Of a stretch of 64,000 nt of DNA, positions 40,467-49,222 are shown piece by piece (positions within the stretch are counted from its first letter, which is position 1; every line of letters begins with the position of its first letter). This DNA comes from Rhodoferax_B ferrireducens_A (GTDB lineage Bacteria; Pseudomonadota; Gammaproteobacteria; Burkholderiales; Burkholderiaceae_C). The position numbers and the translations under genes were made by a program. Location of the stretch: the NCBI RefSeq assembly GCF_031458075.1, contig NZ_JAVDXT010000002.1, positions 1,302,001-1,366,000 of the forward strand, written 5' to 3'. The notes beneath the pieces are model-generated. The model was not told the origin of the DNA. It did no database searches and was given only the letters and a program-made list of their open reading frames with translations.

Positions 40467-42149
40467 ATGGACGCCGAAAAAAAGCTCAACATCGCAGCCG
40501 GGCTGGTTTTCGTCTTGATTTTGCTGATCGCCGTGGTGCCGTACCGCGCCAGCCTGTCGACCCGGGCAACGGTGGTCGAGTTGGGCCGCATCCAAAACCG
40601 AGAAGAGAAATTCGAGCAGTTGATCGATGCCTTGCGCGATGCCGAAACCGGCCAGCGCGGGTTCTTGATTACCGCCAAGGACAGCTATCTGGAGCCCTAC
40701 CACGTGGCGCTGGGCGAGATTCCCGATGCGCGCGGAGCGCTGCTGCAGATGGTCCAGGCACAGCCGCAGGAATTGGCGGCTCTCGAAGAAATCTTCCGCA
40801 TGGTCGACCTCAAGCTGAAAGACATGGCGCACATGATCGAGGTGCGGCGTGCCAAGGGCTTGGCTATGGCCGAACCCGTGATCGCCGTCGAGCGCGGCAA
40901 GGAATACATGGACGCCTTGCGCCAGCTGATTGCCGTGCAGCAAGCGCATCTGGCGAACCGGCGCGGCGAGTTGCGGCAAGAACTGGAACGCAAGTCCCAG
41001 GATGCTTTTGCCGTCGAAGTCGGTGCTACCGTGGCCAACCTGCTGCTGCTGGCGCTGCTGATGGTGGCGATGACGCGGGTGTTGAAGGCGCGCCAGGCCA
41101 CCGCGGCCCTGGTCCAGGAAACCGCCAATACCCTGGGGCGTAGCGCGGCCGAAGCCGAGCGCCGCAATGTGCAGATGGAGGTCAGCGCAGAAATGCTGCA
41201 GGCGCTGGGCTCGATTTCCTCCGCTGCAGAGACCTCGCGCATCATTGCCAGCTACTGCGCGAAGCTGCTGCCAGGCATGTCGGGCACCGTCTACCTGTAC
41301 CGCAGCTCGCGCGACCTGCTGGAGGCCCAGGCCTCCTGGGGCGGTAATTCCTCGTCGGTGGAGCAGCTCGAACCCAAGGACTGCTGGGCGCTGCAGCGGG
41401 GCAGGGCACATGCGACCCGCAACGCCGGCGATCTCTGCTGCGCGCATTACGCCCAGCAGGCGGTGTTTCCGGTCGGCCGGCTGTGCATTCCGCTGGTCAC
41501 GCAGGGCGAGGTGATCGGCCTGATCTACTTCGAGGGCCTGGCGGAAGACGAGGCCAGCCTGAAGGCCCAGCAGCAGATGCTGGATCGGCTGACCGAGCAG
41601 ATCGCGCTGGCGTTGAGCAATGTCCGGCTGCGCGAGACGCTGCGCATGCAATCCATCATCGATCCGCTGACCGGCCTGTTCAACCGGCGTTATATGGACG
41701 AGACCCTGAAGCGTGAGTTGGGCCGAACCGAGCGCAAGGGCTTGCCCTTGTCGCTGATTGTGCTGGACCTGGACCACTTCAAGCGCGTCAACGACACTTT
41801 TGGGCATGATGCGGGCGACCTGCTGCTGAAAAGCGTGGCCAACCAGGTGCGCGACAACATCCGCGGGAGCGACCTGGCCTGCCGCTTCGGCGGCGAAGAG
41901 CTGGTGCTGATACTGCCCGAGTGCGATCTGGCCACGGCATTGGAGCGGGCCGAAAGAATCCGCGTCGCCATCGCTTCCATCGATCTGTTGCACGCTGGGC
42001 AGCGGCGGGCGGCGCCGACTGCATCGTTTGGCGTGTCGCAGTTTCCGCTGCACGGTGCAGACGCCACCGCCTTGTTGAAAGCCGCCGACCAGGCCTTGTA
42101 CCGGGCCAAACATTCGGGGCGCAACCGGGTGGTGGAGGCCAAGCCCTGA
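40467..42149 (+). CDS. Diguanylate cyclase with CHASE3, GAF and GGDEF domains
   Basis: 560 residues. One N-terminal membrane helix (AAGLVFVLILLIAVVPY), a periplasmic CHASE3 helical sensor (~40-180, with LIDALRDAETGQRGFLITA), a second helix (VANLLLLALLMVAMTRV), a GAF domain (~240-385), and a GGDEF domain. The active site is GGEEL at 475-479 and the product-inhibition I-site RGSD lies five residues before it. DxLT-type start MQSIIDPLTGLFNRRYMDE is present. It should make c-di-GMP in response to an envelope signal. The GAF domain contains a CWALQRGR-HATR-CCAHY arrangement that could bind a cofactor. There is no EAL domain. Confidence 0.93.
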   Translation: MDAEKKLNIAAGLVFVLILLIAVVPYRASLSTRATVVELGRIQNREEKFEQLIDALRDAETGQRGFLITAKDSYLEPYHVALGEIPDARGALLQMVQAQPQELAALEEIFRMVDLKLKDMAHMIEVRRAKGLAMAEPVIAVERGKEYMDALRQLIAVQQAHLANRRGELRQELERKSQDAFAVEVGATVANLLLLALLMVAMTRVLKARQATAALVQETANTLGRSAAEAERRNVQMEVSAEMLQALGSISSAAETSRIIASYCAKLLPGMSGTVYLYRSSRDLLEAQASWGGNSSSVEQLEPKDCWALQRGRAHATRNAGDLCCAHYAQQAVFPVGRLCIPLVTQGEVIGLIYFEGLAEDEASLKAQQQMLDRLTEQIALALSNVRLRETLRMQSIIDPLTGLFNRRYMDETLKRELGRTERKGLPLSLIVLDLDHFKRVNDTFGHDAGDLLLKSVANQVRDNIRGSDLACRFGGEELVLILPECDLATALERAERIRVAIASIDLLHAGQRRAAPTASFGVSQFPLHGADATALLKAADQALYRAKHSGRNRVVEAKP

Positions 42150-42165
42150 GTGACTGGGCCGGGGA

Positions 42166-42230
42166 TATAAGAGATTCAGGCCGCTGGCGCTTATTCCTTC
42201 AGCGCAAGCAGCTATATTTAACATAGCAAA
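42166..42230 (-). repeat. Dispersed palindromic repeat upstream of alaS
   Basis: Minus-strand reading: TTTGCTATGTTAAATATAGC, TGCTTGCGCTGAA, loop, TAAGCGCCAGCGGCCTGAA and an AT-rich tail. It lies 17 bp after the diguanylate cyclase stop. Confidence 0.85.
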
Positions 42231-42402
42231 CAGCGGTGGCCTGGCCGCCATGGCCGGCGCCGCCCGGCTGTTAAAATTTGCGCGCTTCGGGTTGGCCTGC
42301 GCGGCTCCCGGCTTGATTTCAATCCATTGACCCTATTCACCCCTGTGTGTGCCCTGGCTTTGTGCTGGCGGCGTAGAACGATTTGAACGAGACCCCACGC
42401 TT

Positions 42403-45030
42403 ATGAGCACCCCTGCCTCCATCACCGTTGCCGACATCCGCAAGACCTTCCTCGACTTCTTTGCCTCCAAGGGCCATACCGTGGTAGCCAGCAGCTCGCT
42501 TGTGCCCGGCAACGACCCGACGCTGATGTTCACCAACTCCGGCATGGTGCAGTTCAAGGACGTGTTCCTGGGCACCGACAAGCGCCCCTATGTGCGTGCG
42601 GCCTCGGTGCAGGCTTGCCTGCGTGCCGGCGGCAAGCACAACGATCTGGAAAACGTGGGCTACACCGCGCGCCACCACACCTTCTTTGAAATGCTGGGCA
42701 ACTGGAGTTTCGGTGACTACTTCAAGCGCGAGTCGCTAAAGTGGGCCTGGGAGCTGCTGACCGAGGTCTACAAGCTGCCCGCCGACCGCCTGCTGGCCAC
42801 GGTGTACGAAGAAGACGACGAAGCCTATGACATCTGGACCAAGGAAATCGGTCTGCCGCCCGAGCGCGTGATCCGCATCGGCGACAACAAGGGCGGCCGC
42901 TACAAGTCCGACAACTTCTGGATGATGGCCGACACAGGTCCTTGTGGCCCGTGCTCGGAAATCTTCTACGACCACGGCGACCACATCGAAGGCGGCCCCC
43001 CGGGCAGCCCCGGTGAAGACGGCGACCGCTTCATCGAGATCTGGAACAACGTGTTCATGCAGTTCAACATGGCGGAAGACGGCTCGGTCACGCCGCTGCC
43101 CGCGCCCTGCGTCGATACCGGCATGGGCCTGGAGCGCCTGGCCGCCATCCTGCAGCATGTGCACAGCAACTACGAAATCGATATTTTTGACGCCCTGATC
43201 AAGGCCGCCGCCCGTGAAACCGGCGAACAGGACCTGGGCCACAAGAGCCTGCGCGTCATCGCCGACCACATCCGCGCCACCTCCTTCCTGGTCAGCGACG
43301 GCGTGATCCCCGGCAACGAAGGCCGCGGCTATGTGCAGCGCCGCATCATCCGCCGCGCCATCCGCCACGGCTACTTGCTGGGCCAGACCAAGCCTTTCTT
43401 CCACAAGCTGGTGCCCGATCTGGTGGCGCTGATGGGTGCTGCCTACCCAGCCATGGCCGCCCAGCAAGAGCGCATCGCCGAAGTGCTGAAGGCCGAAGAA
43501 GAACGCTTCTTCGAAACCCTGGCAATGGGCATGGAAATCCTCAACGCCGCCCTCGAAGGCGGTGTGCAGGTGCTACCCGGCGACGTGGCCTTCAAGCTGC
43601 ACGACACCTACGGCTTCCCGCTCGATCTGTCGGCCGATGTCTGCCGCGAACGCGGCCTGTCGGTAGACGAAGCCGGCTTCACCGCAGCCATGGAAGCGCA
43701 AAAAGCCAAGGGCCGCGCGGCTGGCAAGTTCAAGATGGACCGGGCCCTGGAATACACCGGCGCCGGCAACCAATTCGTGGGTTATGAAAAGCTCGAGGCT
43801 ACTGCAAAAATCGTAGCACTCTACGCAGATGGTTCCAGCGTTGCAGCATTAAAAGTGGGTCAAACCGGCACCGTGGTGCTGGACACCACGCCTTTCTACG
43901 CCGAAAGCGGTGGCCAGGTCGGCGACGAAGGCCTGATCACCAGCGGCTCGGCCCGCTTTGCCGTGGGCGATACGCAAAAGGTCAAGGCCGATGTGTTTGG
44001 CCACCAGGGCACCTTGGAAGCCGGGACGCTGAATGTGGGCGACACCGTCACCGCCAGCGTCAACACCGCACTGCGTGCTGCCACCCAGCGCAACCACTCG
44101 GTCACCCATTTGATGCACAAGGCCTTGCACACCGTGCTGGGCGGCCATGTACAGCAAAAGGGCAGCCTGGTGAACGCCGAACGGACTCGCTTCGACTTCA
44201 CCCACAACGCCCCGGTCACCGATGCGCAGATCGTCCAGATCGAAGCCCTGGTGAATGCCGAGATCCTGGCCAACGCGCCCACCAAGGCCGAGCTGATGGA
44301 TATCGAATCGGCGCAGAAGACCGGCGCCATGATGCTGTTCGGCGAGAAGTACGGCGAAATCGTGCGCGTGCTGAGCATCGGCAGCACCCAAGAACTCTGC
44401 GGCGGCACCCATGTGCAGCGCACCGGCGACATCGGCCTGTTCAAGGTGGTGGGCGAGGGCGGCGTGGCCGCTGGCGTGCGCCGTATCGAAGCCGTGACCG
44501 GCGAGGGCGCCCTGGCCTACCTGCAAGACCTGGAGCGCACCGTGACGCAAGCCGCAGGCAGCTTCAAGGTGCAGCCGGCCGAGCTGCAAGCCCGCGTCAC
44601 GCTGGCCTTGGAGAACATCAAGGCGCTGGAAAAAGAAGTCGCCCAGCTCAAGGGCAAGCTGGCCTCCAGCCAGGGCGACGAGCTGGTCAACAGCGCGCTG
44701 GACATCAAGGGCATCAAGCTGCTGGCCGCCAAGCTCGAAGGCGCCGACACCAAGACCCTGCGCGAGACCATGGACAAGCTCAAGGACAAGCTGAAAACCG
44801 CCGTGATCGTGCTGGCCGCCGTGGATGGCGACAAGGTGCAGATCGCTGTCGGCGTGACCAAGGACAGCGTGGACAAGGTGCAGGCCGGCGCACTGGCCAA
44901 CTTTGTCGCCAGCCAGCTCGGTGGCAAGGGCGGCGGCAAGCCTGACATGGCCATGGCCGGCGGCACCGAACCGGCCAAGCTGCCAGCAGCGCTGGCATCC
45001 GTGCAGGCCTGGGTGGCAGAACGGGTCTGA
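42403..45030 (+). CDS. alaS: Alanine--tRNA ligase
   Basis: 875 residues from ATG 42403. The class II catalytic core begins with IRKTFLDFFASKGHTVVASSSLVPGNDPTLMFTNSGM-type sequence (motif 1), ARHHTFFEMLGNWSFGDYFK (motif 2) and GMGLERL (motif 3). The editing domain has the zinc-binding HSVTH and CGGTH motifs. The C-Ala domain follows a coiled coil and ends with GGKGGGKPDMAMAGG. It charges tRNA-Ala and clears Ser/Gly mischarging. Residues ~465-484, at the start of the editing domain, are coded by DNA that resembles the dispersed repeat but read as normal AlaRS sequence. Confidence 0.97.
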   Translation: MSTPASITVADIRKTFLDFFASKGHTVVASSSLVPGNDPTLMFTNSGMVQFKDVFLGTDKRPYVRAASVQACLRAGGKHNDLENVGYTARHHTFFEMLGNWSFGDYFKRESLKWAWELLTEVYKLPADRLLATVYEEDDEAYDIWTKEIGLPPERVIRIGDNKGGRYKSDNFWMMADTGPCGPCSEIFYDHGDHIEGGPPGSPGEDGDRFIEIWNNVFMQFNMAEDGSVTPLPAPCVDTGMGLERLAAILQHVHSNYEIDIFDALIKAAARETGEQDLGHKSLRVIADHIRATSFLVSDGVIPGNEGRGYVQRRIIRRAIRHGYLLGQTKPFFHKLVPDLVALMGAAYPAMAAQQERIAEVLKAEEERFFETLAMGMEILNAALEGGVQVLPGDVAFKLHDTYGFPLDLSADVCRERGLSVDEAGFTAAMEAQKAKGRAAGKFKMDRALEYTGAGNQFVGYEKLEATAKIVALYADGSSVAALKVGQTGTVVLDTTPFYAESGGQVGDEGLITSGSARFAVGDTQKVKADVFGHQGTLEAGTLNVGDTVTASVNTALRAATQRNHSVTHLMHKALHTVLGGHVQQKGSLVNAERTRFDFTHNAPVTDAQIVQIEALVNAEILANAPTKAELMDIESAQKTGAMMLFGEKYGEIVRVLSIGSTQELCGGTHVQRTGDIGLFKVVGEGGVAAGVRRIEAVTGEGALAYLQDLERTVTQAAGSFKVQPAELQARVTLALENIKALEKEVAQLKGKLASSQGDELVNSALDIKGIKLLAAKLEGADTKTLRETMDKLKDKLKTAVIVLAAVDGDKVQIAVGVTKDSVDKVQAGALANFVASQLGGKGGGKPDMAMAGGTEPAKLPAALASVQAWVAERV
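43797..43855 (+). repeat. Repeat-like sequence inside alaS
   Basis: GGCTACTGCAAAAATCGTAGC, ACTCTACGCAGAT, CCAGCGTTGCAGC. It matches the head and part of the arms of the dispersed family, but the encoded KIVALYADGSS is normal AlaRS sequence. A weak member at best. Confidence 0.35.
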
Positions 45031-45106
45031 GCCCGGCAGCCCGCGCACCCGGCGGGCGCTGCGGCGGCCCGACCGCTGCGCATTTTCAATTTCTGGGAGC
45101 CCTTGC

Positions 45107-46210
45107 TTGCAGCGCTACACCTTGATCCGTTACGTGCTTCTTTGCTGGGCGCTGCTGGCGGTCGGGTCGGCCCATGCGGTGACGGTGGCCTTCATCAACC
45201 CCGGCAAATCGAACGAAGCCTACTGGGTCGCCGCAACGCAGGCCATGCAGGTCGCAGCCCGCAGCCTGGACTGGCAGTTGGAGGTGCAGTACGCCGAGCG
45301 CGACCACCTGCGGGTGCTGGACCTGGCCCGCAGCATGGTGGCGCGGCCACCGGCCCAGCGGCCCGACTACGTGATCCTGTCCAACGACAACGCCACCGGT
45401 GCCGAGCTGTTGCGGCTGTTTGACGGCTCGGGCATCAAATGCTTCATGGCCTTCAGCCGGCTGTCTGCCGCCGACGAAGCCCAACTGGGCGGGCCACGCC
45501 AGCGCCACAAGGACTGGATAGGTTCGCTGGAGCCTTTGGCCGAGGAGGCCGGCTATCTGACGGCCAAGGCCTTGATCCAGCAGGGGCGTAGCGCCCGCGC
45601 CCAGGCGGCCGACGGCAAGCTGCATCTGCTGGCGATCGCCGGCGACCGTTCCACCCCCAGCTCGGTGCGGCGCAACGAAGGCCTGCAGCGCGCCGTGGCC
45701 GAGGCCCAGGACGTGGTGCTGGAGCAAACCATTTACGCGGGCTGGACCCGCGACAAGGCGGCCGAGCAAGCCGACTGGCTGTACGAACGCTACCCCACCG
45801 CCCGGTTGGTCTGGGCCGGTAACGACCTGATGGCCTTTGGCGCGATGCAGGCGCTGGAAAAACGCGGCGGCACGCCGGGCAAGAACATGTGGTTCAGCGG
45901 CATCAACGCCTCGGCAGACGGTATGCAGGCCATCCAGTCCGGCCGGCTGGCGGCGCTGGCCGGTGGCCATTTCATCGCCGGCGCCTGGGCGCTGGTGATG
46001 CTCTACGACTACCACCACGGCCGCGACTTTGCCGACGAAGGCCTGCAGCTCGAAGCCTCGATGTTCGTGCTGTTCGACCCGGCCATGGCGCGCAAGTTCG
46101 AAGCCCGCTTTGGCCAGCGCTACGACAGCATCGACTTTCGCCGCTACAGCAAGGTGCTGAATCCCAAGCTGGCACGCTACAGCTTTGGGTTTGCCCAACT
46201 GCTGCGCTGA
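45107..46210 (+). CDS. Periplasmic sugar-binding-type protein (ABC/LacI fold) without a transporter
   Basis: 367 residues from TTG 45107, chosen because GGGAG lies seven bases upstream and a signal peptide (RYVLLCWALLAVGSAHA) begins there. The mature part opens VTVAFINPGKSNEAYWVAATQAMQVAARSLDW and has two-lobe periplasmic-binding features: PDYVILSNDNATGAELLRLFDGSGI, LHLLAIAGDRSTPSSVRRNEGLQRAV, PTARLVWAGNDLMAFGAMQALEKRG. No permease or ATPase gene is adjacent. Instead a membrane GGDEF gene follows at 15 bp, so it probably senses a ligand for that protein rather than feeding transport. Confidence 0.85.
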   Translation: MQRYTLIRYVLLCWALLAVGSAHAVTVAFINPGKSNEAYWVAATQAMQVAARSLDWQLEVQYAERDHLRVLDLARSMVARPPAQRPDYVILSNDNATGAELLRLFDGSGIKCFMAFSRLSAADEAQLGGPRQRHKDWIGSLEPLAEEAGYLTAKALIQQGRSARAQAADGKLHLLAIAGDRSTPSSVRRNEGLQRAVAEAQDVVLEQTIYAGWTRDKAAEQADWLYERYPTARLVWAGNDLMAFGAMQALEKRGGTPGKNMWFSGINASADGMQAIQSGRLAALAGGHFIAGAWALVMLYDYHHGRDFADEGLQLEASMFVLFDPAMARKFEARFGQRYDSIDFRRYSKVLNPKLARYSFGFAQLLR

Positions 46211-46225
46211 TTGCACACTGCGCCC

Positions 46226-47473
46226 ATGCCGAACCTTCCTTTCCGATCGCTCGCCGGGCATTTGATACGCCGCACCCTGGGCCTGGCCCTGTGCTGCATG
46301 GTGGCGGTGTTTGTGGTGCAAGTGGGCATCATGCTGCAGCACCAGCGCAAAGAGTTTGAACGGCTGGCCGACGAGATCGCCAAGACCAGCGTGCCGCTGC
46401 TATCGGTCAGCCTGTGGGACATCGAGCTGCGGGCCGTGCAGCAGCAGGTGGCGATGATGGCCGAGCGCCCGGAGGTTGGCTATGTGATGCTCACGGTGGG
46501 CACCGGCCAGCAGTTCCAGGCGGGCAATGCGGCGCTACAGCCCGAGTCGAGCAGCCTACGGATTGCTATTCCCGCGCCGCAAGGCAAGAGCGTGATTGCC
46601 GAGCTGCGGCTGTGGCCGAATCCGCAGTTCGCTATCGACGAAATGGTGCACACCGCCTGGACCGTGCTGGCCGGCTACGGTGTGTTCACCGTGCTGATCT
46701 GCAGCCTGATCGCCTACCTGCTGCGCCGTGAGCTGCAGATACCGCTGCAGCGCCTGGCCCAGTTCGCCAGCGAGCTGACGCCGCAAACCCTGGTGCAACC
46801 CCTGGCGCTGGACCGGCCGCGGCGCATCCACACCGACGAGATCGACCTGGTGGCGCACGGCTTTTCCAAGCTGCAGAACGGCTTGCGCACCCATATAGCC
46901 AACCTGGACAAGATGGTGGCCGAGCGCACCCAGCAGCTGGAAGCGCTGGCCGAGGCCAACCACGTGCTGTCCATCACCGACCCGCTGACCGGCTGCTTCA
47001 ACCGCCGCACGCTGGAGCCGCGGCTGCTGGAAGAAATCGAACGCGCCCACCGCTACCAGCGGCCGTTCTCGGTGATCTGCCTGGACCTGGACCACTTCAA
47101 GCAGATCAACGACAGCTACGGCCATGCGGCCGGCGATGCCGTGCTGTGTGCCACCGCCGACCACCTGCGCAATGCCACGCGCTTCCGGCTCGACTGGACG
47201 GTGCGCCTGGGCGGCGAGGAGTTTTTGATCGTGCTGCCCGAAACCGTGCTGGCTACCGCGCTGCAAAACGCCGAACGCCTGCGCCAACTGCTGCAGGCCG
47301 AACCTGTGTGGTTCGAAGGCCAGCGCATCGACCTGACGGCCAGTTTTGGCGTGGCCCAGTGGCAGTACGACCAGGCATCGGCCGAGCTGGTGCAACTGGC
47401 CGATAGCCTGCTCTACCAGGCCAAGGCCGCGGGCCGGAACTGCATATTCCCGCAGCTGCCTGCTATTGAATAG
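46226..47473 (+). CDS. Membrane diguanylate cyclase (HAMP-GGDEF)
   Basis: 415 residues from ATG 46226; TTG 46211 is an alternative. Helix 1 (GLALCCMVAVFVVQVGIML), a ~110-residue periplasmic domain with SVSLWDIELRAVQQQVAMMAERPEVGYVML, helix 2 (VLAGYGVFTVLICSLIAYLL), a HAMP-like segment, a coiled coil and the GGDEF domain (GGEEF at 329-333). Four residues before WTVRL-GGEEF read FRLD rather than RxxD, so the inhibitory I-site is missing. Its final codons (PAIE-stop) come from a dispersed repeat. Forms a pair with the binding protein 15 bp upstream. Confidence 0.9.
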   Translation: MPNLPFRSLAGHLIRRTLGLALCCMVAVFVVQVGIMLQHQRKEFERLADEIAKTSVPLLSVSLWDIELRAVQQQVAMMAERPEVGYVMLTVGTGQQFQAGNAALQPESSSLRIAIPAPQGKSVIAELRLWPNPQFAIDEMVHTAWTVLAGYGVFTVLICSLIAYLLRRELQIPLQRLAQFASELTPQTLVQPLALDRPRRIHTDEIDLVAHGFSKLQNGLRTHIANLDKMVAERTQQLEALAEANHVLSITDPLTGCFNRRTLEPRLLEEIERAHRYQRPFSVICLDLDHFKQINDSYGHAAGDAVLCATADHLRNATRFRLDWTVRLGGEEFLIVLPETVLATALQNAERLRQLLQAEPVWFEGQRIDLTASFGVAQWQYDQASAELVQLADSLLYQAKAAGRNCIFPQLPAIE

Positions 47474-47526
47474 ATAGCTGCTGGCGCAATATCTATCAGC
47501 GCCAGAGCCCGATTTTCTTTAAATTG
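47460..47526 (+). repeat. Dispersed palindromic repeat between GGDEF and chemoreceptor genes
   Basis: Head CTGCTATTGAATAGATAGC, arm CTGGCGC (47481-47487), second arm GCGCCAG (47499-47505), tail GAGCCCGATTTTCTTTAAATT. It supplies the TAG stop codon and the preceding codons of the GGDEF gene and ends three bases before the chemoreceptor stop. Confidence 0.88.
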
Positions 47527-47528
47527 GC

Positions 47529-49043
47529 TTAGCTGACCACCAGGTTCTTGTAGACCCCGCAGCCAACGGCCAGATCGTCCACCAGCTGTACGAACGACAT
47601 CTTGGTCTGGACCCGGCCGGTGGTCGGGTTGGTGATGTCGTATTCGACCCAGCCCGGTTCGTGCTCGGCCTGGTTGTAGATGGACTGCAGCAGGCCAGAG
47701 CCGTCGATACCGGCGATGTCCTGCACCCGGGTACCGACCTTGGCCGGGTTGCCGCCAAACGCCACATAGGTGCCGTTGCGGTCCAGCACGAACACATACA
47801 TGTCGCGGTCGTGGAAGCCCTGGGCCGGATTCGTCAGCTCGCGCAGAAAGCTGTCGCGGGAGCCGCGCCGGCGGTGCGCCAAGGCTTTTTCGACCAGCGC
47901 GCGGGCTTCTTCGGCCGAGCCCTGCTGCAGCTTGAACAGCGCCACCGCTTCCACCAGGGTCGAGGCCCGGCTTTCCAGGGTCGAGGCCTGGGTGACGGCG
48001 TGGTCGACCATCTGGGCGTTCTGCTGGGTGATTTCGTCGAGCTGGCGCACGGCCGAGGTGATCTCGCTCAGGCCGGTGCTCTGCTCGGCGCTGGAGTTGG
48101 AAATCTGCGCCATATTGCTGGCCACGTCGCGGATGCCGGTGACGATGGCGTCCATATTGCTGCCGGCAGTGCGGATCTTCTGCACGCTGGAGCCCACCTG
48201 GCTGCTGGACGCGCCGATCAGCTGGCGGATCTCTTTGGCGGCTTCGGCCGAGCGCTGGGCCAGCGAACGCACCTCGCTGGCCACCACGGCGAAGCCGCGG
48301 CCCGATTCACCCGCGCGGGCCGCCTCGACCGCGGCGTTCAGCGCCAGGATATTGGTCTGGAAGGCTAGGCCGTCGATCACGCCGACGATCTCGTCCATGC
48401 GCTGGGCGCTGCTCTGGATGGCTTCGACCGAGGCAATCGCTTCGGCCATGCTGCTCGCGCCCTGGTTGGCCGCGTCGCGCACCCGGGCCGCCTGGGTATT
48501 GGCCTGGCCGGCGGTCTGGGCCGTGTCCTGCACGGTGCTGGACAGCTGCTCCACGCTGGCCGCGGTTTGTTCGAGGTTGGCGGCCTGCTGCTCGGTGCGG
48601 TCGGACAGGGCGCGGTTGCCATTCGCCAGGCTGGTGCCCGCATGGGCGACGAAGGCCGCATTGCTGCGCACATTGGCCACCATGGCCGATACGGTGGCGC
48701 CCATGTGCTGGGTGGCGGCGGCCAGGCCGGCTAGTTCGTCACTGCCGCGCAGTACCAGGCGCAGCCGCAGATCGCCCTTAACCAGCTGCTCCATGGCCTG
48801 GCGCACCTGGCCCAGGTCCTGGGTAAAGCTCATGAAGAATGCCAGCAGGCCGTACAGCGCCAGCAGCACGCAGATGCCGCTGAGCCAGGCCACAGCGGTC
48901 GAGCCGCCGCCCGAGAACACGTACTGCAGCAGCACCACCAACGGCGTAGCCAGCAGCACCAGCGCCAGTAATAGCAGCTTGGCGCCCAGGCGCATGCTGC
49001 GCATCAGCCACAGACCCGGGGAAAACAGGGTTTCGAAAATCAT
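47529..49043 (-). CDS. Methyl-accepting chemotaxis protein with a C-terminal Cache domain
   Basis: 504 residues. Two closely spaced membrane helices (LLLLALVLLATPLVVLLQ and AVAWLSGICVLLALYGLLAFFM) with almost no periplasmic loop, a HAMP-like region, then the signalling hairpin whose tip (GVIDGLAFQTNILALNAAVE, then AARAGESGRGFAVVASEVR) lies at ~221-258. After the signalling coil comes a single Cache domain (~376-504: DMYVFVLDRNGTYVAFGG, GWVEYDITNPTTGRVQTK, VGCGVYKN). The sensor is therefore C-terminal and cytoplasmic, the reverse of the usual order. No CheA/CheW genes are in the window. Ligand unknown. Confidence 0.9.
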   Translation of the reverse strand: MIFETLFSPGLWLMRSMRLGAKLLLLALVLLATPLVVLLQYVFSGGGSTAVAWLSGICVLLALYGLLAFFMSFTQDLGQVRQAMEQLVKGDLRLRLVLRGSDELAGLAAATQHMGATVSAMVANVRSNAAFVAHAGTSLANGNRALSDRTEQQAANLEQTAASVEQLSSTVQDTAQTAGQANTQAARVRDAANQGASSMAEAIASVEAIQSSAQRMDEIVGVIDGLAFQTNILALNAAVEAARAGESGRGFAVVASEVRSLAQRSAEAAKEIRQLIGASSSQVGSSVQKIRTAGSNMDAIVTGIRDVASNMAQISNSSAEQSTGLSEITSAVRQLDEITQQNAQMVDHAVTQASTLESRASTLVEAVALFKLQQGSAEEARALVEKALAHRRRGSRDSFLRELTNPAQGFHDRDMYVFVLDRNGTYVAFGGNPAKVGTRVQDIAGIDGSGLLQSIYNQAEHEPGWVEYDITNPTTGRVQTKMSFVQLVDDLAVGCGVYKNLVVS

Positions 49044-49152
49044 GCGTTTGTCTCTCTTTGTAATTGCACTGCTGGTGTCTTGCCGCCCAGCGCTTGTATC
49101 TGAACGTGCTTACAGCAAACTGTCAACGCCACGGTACCGGGTCGCGCGCATG

Positions 49153-49222
49153 ATCTGCTACCAATAAAGTAGCGTCTGGCGCAGACTGTTACTGCGCCAG
49201 AGCCCGATTTTCTATAAATTCA
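49153..49222 (+). repeat. Dispersed palindromic repeat at the 3' end of the STAND regulator gene
   Basis: ATCTGCTACCAATAAAGTAGC, perfect 10-bp arms TCTGGCGCAG (49175-49184) and CTGCGCCAGA (49192-49201), tail GCCCGATTTTCTATAAATTCA. The last TCA is the complement of the TGA stop of the regulator. Confidence 0.88.

Noticed and set aside
40329..42251. 640-codon frame antisense to the CHASE3-GGDEF gene
   Set aside because: Shadow ORF; the + strand gene has all expected domains.
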